Shown here in pieces: positions 61,266-64,000 of a stretch of DNA of 64,000 nt. The first letter of the stretch is position 1, and the number at the start of each line of letters is the position of its first letter. Below the pieces are notes generated by a model that did no database searches, had not been told where the DNA came from, and saw only the letters and a list, made by a program, of their open reading frames with translations. The position numbers and the translations under genes were made by a program. Origin of the DNA: Prorocentrum cordatum (Eukaryota; Sar; Dinophyceae; Prorocentrales; Prorocentraceae); NCBI GenBank assembly GCA_963575745.1, contig CAUYUJ010003969.1, positions 118,529 to 182,528 of the forward strand. Direction: 5' to 3'.

Positions 61266-62244
61266 ATGCGGAAGCGCGCGACCAGAGCACACGCGTGCGA
61301 CGCCAGGATCGCAGGGACTGCCGGGAAATGTGGGTTGGCGTGTGGCGCCGCTTTTTTTCTGGCCCACCACGCTCCGGAGCGACACGCTGTCCACGCCCAC
61401 GTTCCCGAGCGTCATCGCCCCGAGCTGCTCCCAGCCTCCCACCCTCAGAGGCGACGATAGGGGCGAGTAGCCCAGGGGAGAGCAACACGTGTATCCAGGG
61501 GCGCCGATGATCTATGTCTACGACAAGGCTCCCGGGCGAATGCGTGTAATGCCCGCCCCTGGGCCAGTCGCCCTTCTCGTCGCCGCCGACACCCCGCGGA
61601 GCAGAGCGACACGCCGTTCGCTCGCAGGGCACAGCGTGGCGCCAGGGCCACCGCCGCGACACGCCGAGAGGAAAGCTCCTGACCGCACCGACACTGCGCC
61701 GCCCTGGACCTCGCGCGGGGGGGGGGCGCTCCGATCGAGCCACGAGGCTCTACGCCATTTTCGCCGACCCCCAGAGGAGGCGCGGAGTCCACGGTATGGA
61801 GGCGTCGTTGGGCTTCTTGGGCACAGCGTGGGGCTTCTCGTGGGCGTCTTGGAGCCTCCCCGGGCCTCTCGTGGTTCCTGTCCGCCCGCCAGGAGGAAGC
61901 CGCGAGTCCCGTCCTGCCGAGAGCCGTCCGTCATGCGAGATGAAGGCTCCCCCGGAGTCCAGCGCCGACCCTGCAGTCGCTCTTTTCCTTGTGCTCTGCT
62001 GCAGGTACCGGGAGGTGGAGCTCAGCATCGGCGCTGGTACAGCTGTGGTACGGTTGGAGAGGAGCCTACTCCGCTGAATCCAGTTCCATCCGGCCAGTCA
62101 GGCAGGCTCCGTCTTGAGTTCAATCCGCCCTGATGCGGCTCATCGGGCTCAGCAGCGTCGCCTCCCAGGACTTGCCAGCAGGACCTCCTGGGAGTTGCCT
62201 CCTGGCCTGTGCAGCTGGCGTGTTAACTGCCCCCCCGTCCGGAG

Positions 62245-62352
62245 GCGGAGGTGAAGCAGCTGCACTCCAAGATCGACCTCCTCGAGGCGAGCCACGCCGA
62301 CGAGGCGGAGAGCTGGGAGCGCACCGTCGAGGGCCTGAGGACGGAGTCCAAG
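62245..62352 (+). CDS. Candidate coiled-coil exon, 108 bp
   Basis: After 'actgcccccccgtccggag' it reads 36 codons in phase 0: AEVKQLHSKIDLLEASHADE, AESWERTVEGLRTESK. It ends AAG before GACCAT, a possible GA-type donor. A further fragment, YREVELSIG, lies upstream at 62006 behind 'gctctgctgcag' and may be another small exon. Confidence 0.55.
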
Positions 62353-62529
62353 GACCATGGGCGGGTCTGCTCTGCAGTCGGGGTGCCGAAGAAGGAACCC
62401 TTATCGTTGGGGAGGCGCTCGGTGTTCCTTGATTGTCTTACAGCTTACCTTATAGGTTTTCCTTTGGAATTCGATCGGGGATCGAAGTTTAGCTTGAGGA
62501 AGACAGGGGGGTCGTTCCTTATTTATCGT

Positions 62530-62705
62530 TCCTTCCCCAGACATGCGACGTCCAGATTTGTTTCAGGACGGCGTCCTCGGAAGTCCCGACCCTTTCCCTG
62601 GGGCTGGTTTCTCATCCTGAGTCGTGCTCTGGCGGTCCCGAGGCCCGGCGAGGGCCCCACGAGGCCGAAAACGGCCGAAAACCATCATGTTTTGTTGTGT
62701 GCTTT
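62530..62705 (+). mobile_element. Diverged family A copy
   Basis: 'ccagacatgcgacgtccaga', 'aagtcccgaccctttccctg', 'catcctgagtcgtgctctgg' and 'gagggccccacgaggccgaa'. The right end is replaced by AT-rich sequence. Confidence 0.7.
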
Positions 62706-62949
62706 TGTAAAGCAAAACATAAAGGAAAACATATAACAAAAACAAAAGCAGCGCGCTCATGTCTGGGTAGGTGACCGCCCCCAACCGTAGGGGCCTCTGC
62801 TGGGCGCCGGCCCACCTATCTCTCCGGGGGCCGTGGGGGGCGGGGGGGGCGGGCTGCGCCCGCCCGTGCGGGTTCGTGGCCGGGCGGCCAGGGCACCCCC
62901 CCCCGTGGTCTCCCCGCTCTGCCCCGCCCGCTCGCCCTTCGTCGCCTCC

Positions 62950-63275
62950 TCCCTCCTCCCTCCTCCTTCCCCTCCATCACTCCTCCCTCCTCCTCCTCCC
63001 TCCTCCTCCTTCCCCTCCTCCCTCCTCCTCCTCCTCCTCCCTCCTCCTTCTCCTCCCCCTCCTCCTCCTTCCCCTCCCTCCTCCCCCCTCCTCTCTCCTC
63101 CTCCTCCTCCTCCTCCTCCTCCTCCTCCTCCTCCTCCTCCTCCTCTCCTCTCTCCTCCTCCTCCTCCTCCTCCTCCCTCTCTCCGTCTCTCCCTCCCTCC
63201 CTCCTTCCCTCCCTCTCCTCCTCCTCCTCCTCCTCCTCATCCTCCTCCTCCTCCTTCTCCTCCTCCTCCTCCTTC
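62950..63275. repeat. (TCC)n/(TCCC)n array
   Basis: Over 300 bp of CTC/TCC with tetranucleotide blocks. Confidence 0.95.
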
Positions 63276-63339
63276 CCTGAGATCCGGGCGCTGTATTCTT
63301 TCCACGCCAGGCGTTTTCGCAAGGTTTTCGGGCCCAGAA

Positions 63340-63510
63340 GAGGCACAGGTCGGATGGGGCCAGGACGAGGATAAGTCCGTTCCAGAGCGTTCCAGAACGC
63401 TCTCGAAGCGTTCTAGAACTTACTGAGGAGGCGGCACCGCCCGAGACATCCTCCAGAGCCGCCGGATCTATTCATCCCCACCCGATGCTATCCTCGTCCT
63501 GGCTTCGTCT
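63340..63510. repeat. Dispersed repeat R, copy 2
   Basis: Order of blocks as at 20430-20640. Contains a local repeat 'gttccagagcgttccagaacgctctcgaagcgttctagaac' with hairpin potential. Confidence 0.5.
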
Positions 63511-63599
63511 TAACTGGAGAGGGCCTAGTCGAAGCGCACCAGCGTGCTCCCGCCGCATCAGTGACCACAACTGGCGTGCAGGGCAGCTGCATCACGTGT

Positions 63600-64000
63600 G
63601 CGACGTGTGTCTGGGATGGGCGAGAGCGGGGGGGGGGTCGGAGGGGGAGGCGCGGAGGAGCGGGGGAGAAGGGGGGGGGATCGGAGGGGTGAGGGCGGAG
63701 GAGCGGGGAGAAGGGCGGCAGGAGGAGGGAGGAGGGAGGGAGGGAGGGACGGCGGCAGGGAGAGAGGGAGAGAGGGAGGGAGGGAGGGAGGGAGGGAGGA
63801 GGGAGGGAGGGAGGGAGGGAGGAGGGAGGGAGGGAGGGAGGGAGGGAGGGAGGGAGGAGGGAGGGAGGGAGGGAGGGAGGGAGGAGGGAGGAGGAGGAGG
63901 AGGCGGAGGAGGAGGAGGAGGAGGAGGAGGAGGAGGAAGAGGAGAAGGAGGAGGAGGAGGAGGAGGAGGAGGAGGAGGAGGAGGAGGAGGAGGGGGGGGG
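63600..64000. repeat. (GGGA)n and (GGA)n array running off the window
   Basis: G-rich purine tract: gagggaggg at 63730-63890, then GGA to the end at 64000. The array probably continues beyond the window. Confidence 0.95.

Overview
The window reads as nuclear DNA of a dinoflagellate, most plausibly a high-GC genus such as Prorocentrum (the genus is an inference). Support comes from: very GC-rich sequence packed with long triplet microsatellites on both strands; no compact operon-like or intronless gene content; a 22-base near-copy of the dinoflagellate trans-spliced leader at 14249-14270; short coding-like segments bounded by AG and by GC-type splice donors, which dinoflagellates use often; and the C-terminal part of a non-LTR retrotransposon protein. 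One 100-base run of N at 32045-32144 marks an assembly gap.

Layout. Most of the 64 kb is repeats. About fifteen dispersed short element families can be recognised by comparing the window with itself; I give them letters A to T. Family A (about 185 bp, ends CCCAGACCCCC / GGGGGTCTGGG) has around twenty copies. Families B, C, D, E, F, I, M, O, P and the palindrome T look like non-autonomous DNA transposons (MITE-like), with terminal inverted repeats and, in several cases, visible target duplications. H is a conserved module followed by an 83-bp satellite. Between them lie (GGA)n/(TCC)n, (GAT)n/(ATC)n, (CGT)n, (TA)n and (GT)n microsatellites and several minisatellites. Most long open frames in the window are translations of these triplet repeats (poly-Glu, Ser, Leu, Arg, Met, His) and are not genes.

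Coding signal is sparse. (1) Several short plus-strand segments, at 1411, 9499, 16918/17162, 41543, 42989, 48829, 56575/56932, 60935 and 62245, look like exons. Many encode Glu/Leu/Arg-rich coiled-coil peptide, and most have a length divisible by three. They may be exons of one or more long genes whose introns are filled by the repeats. (2) 14249-15269 carries a relic spliced leader followed by decayed plus-strand coding sequence: a likely retro-copied mRNA. (3) 15338-16460, minus strand, is another decayed coding region. (4) 33437-34478, minus strand, is the 3' end of a non-LTR retrotransposon (RNase H end plus a Cys/His-rich tail). (5) 52379-55595, plus strand, is the largest unique coding-like region: an acidic, low-complexity protein of unknown function, with frame-shifting ~100-bp internal repeats and a duplicated 3' module.

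Nothing here suggests an operon, CRISPR array, rRNA or tRNA gene. The parts do not form a visible pathway. The window looks like gene-poor, transposon- and satellite-rich DNA threaded by very small exons. All family assignments come from reading by eye; no database or alignment program was used.
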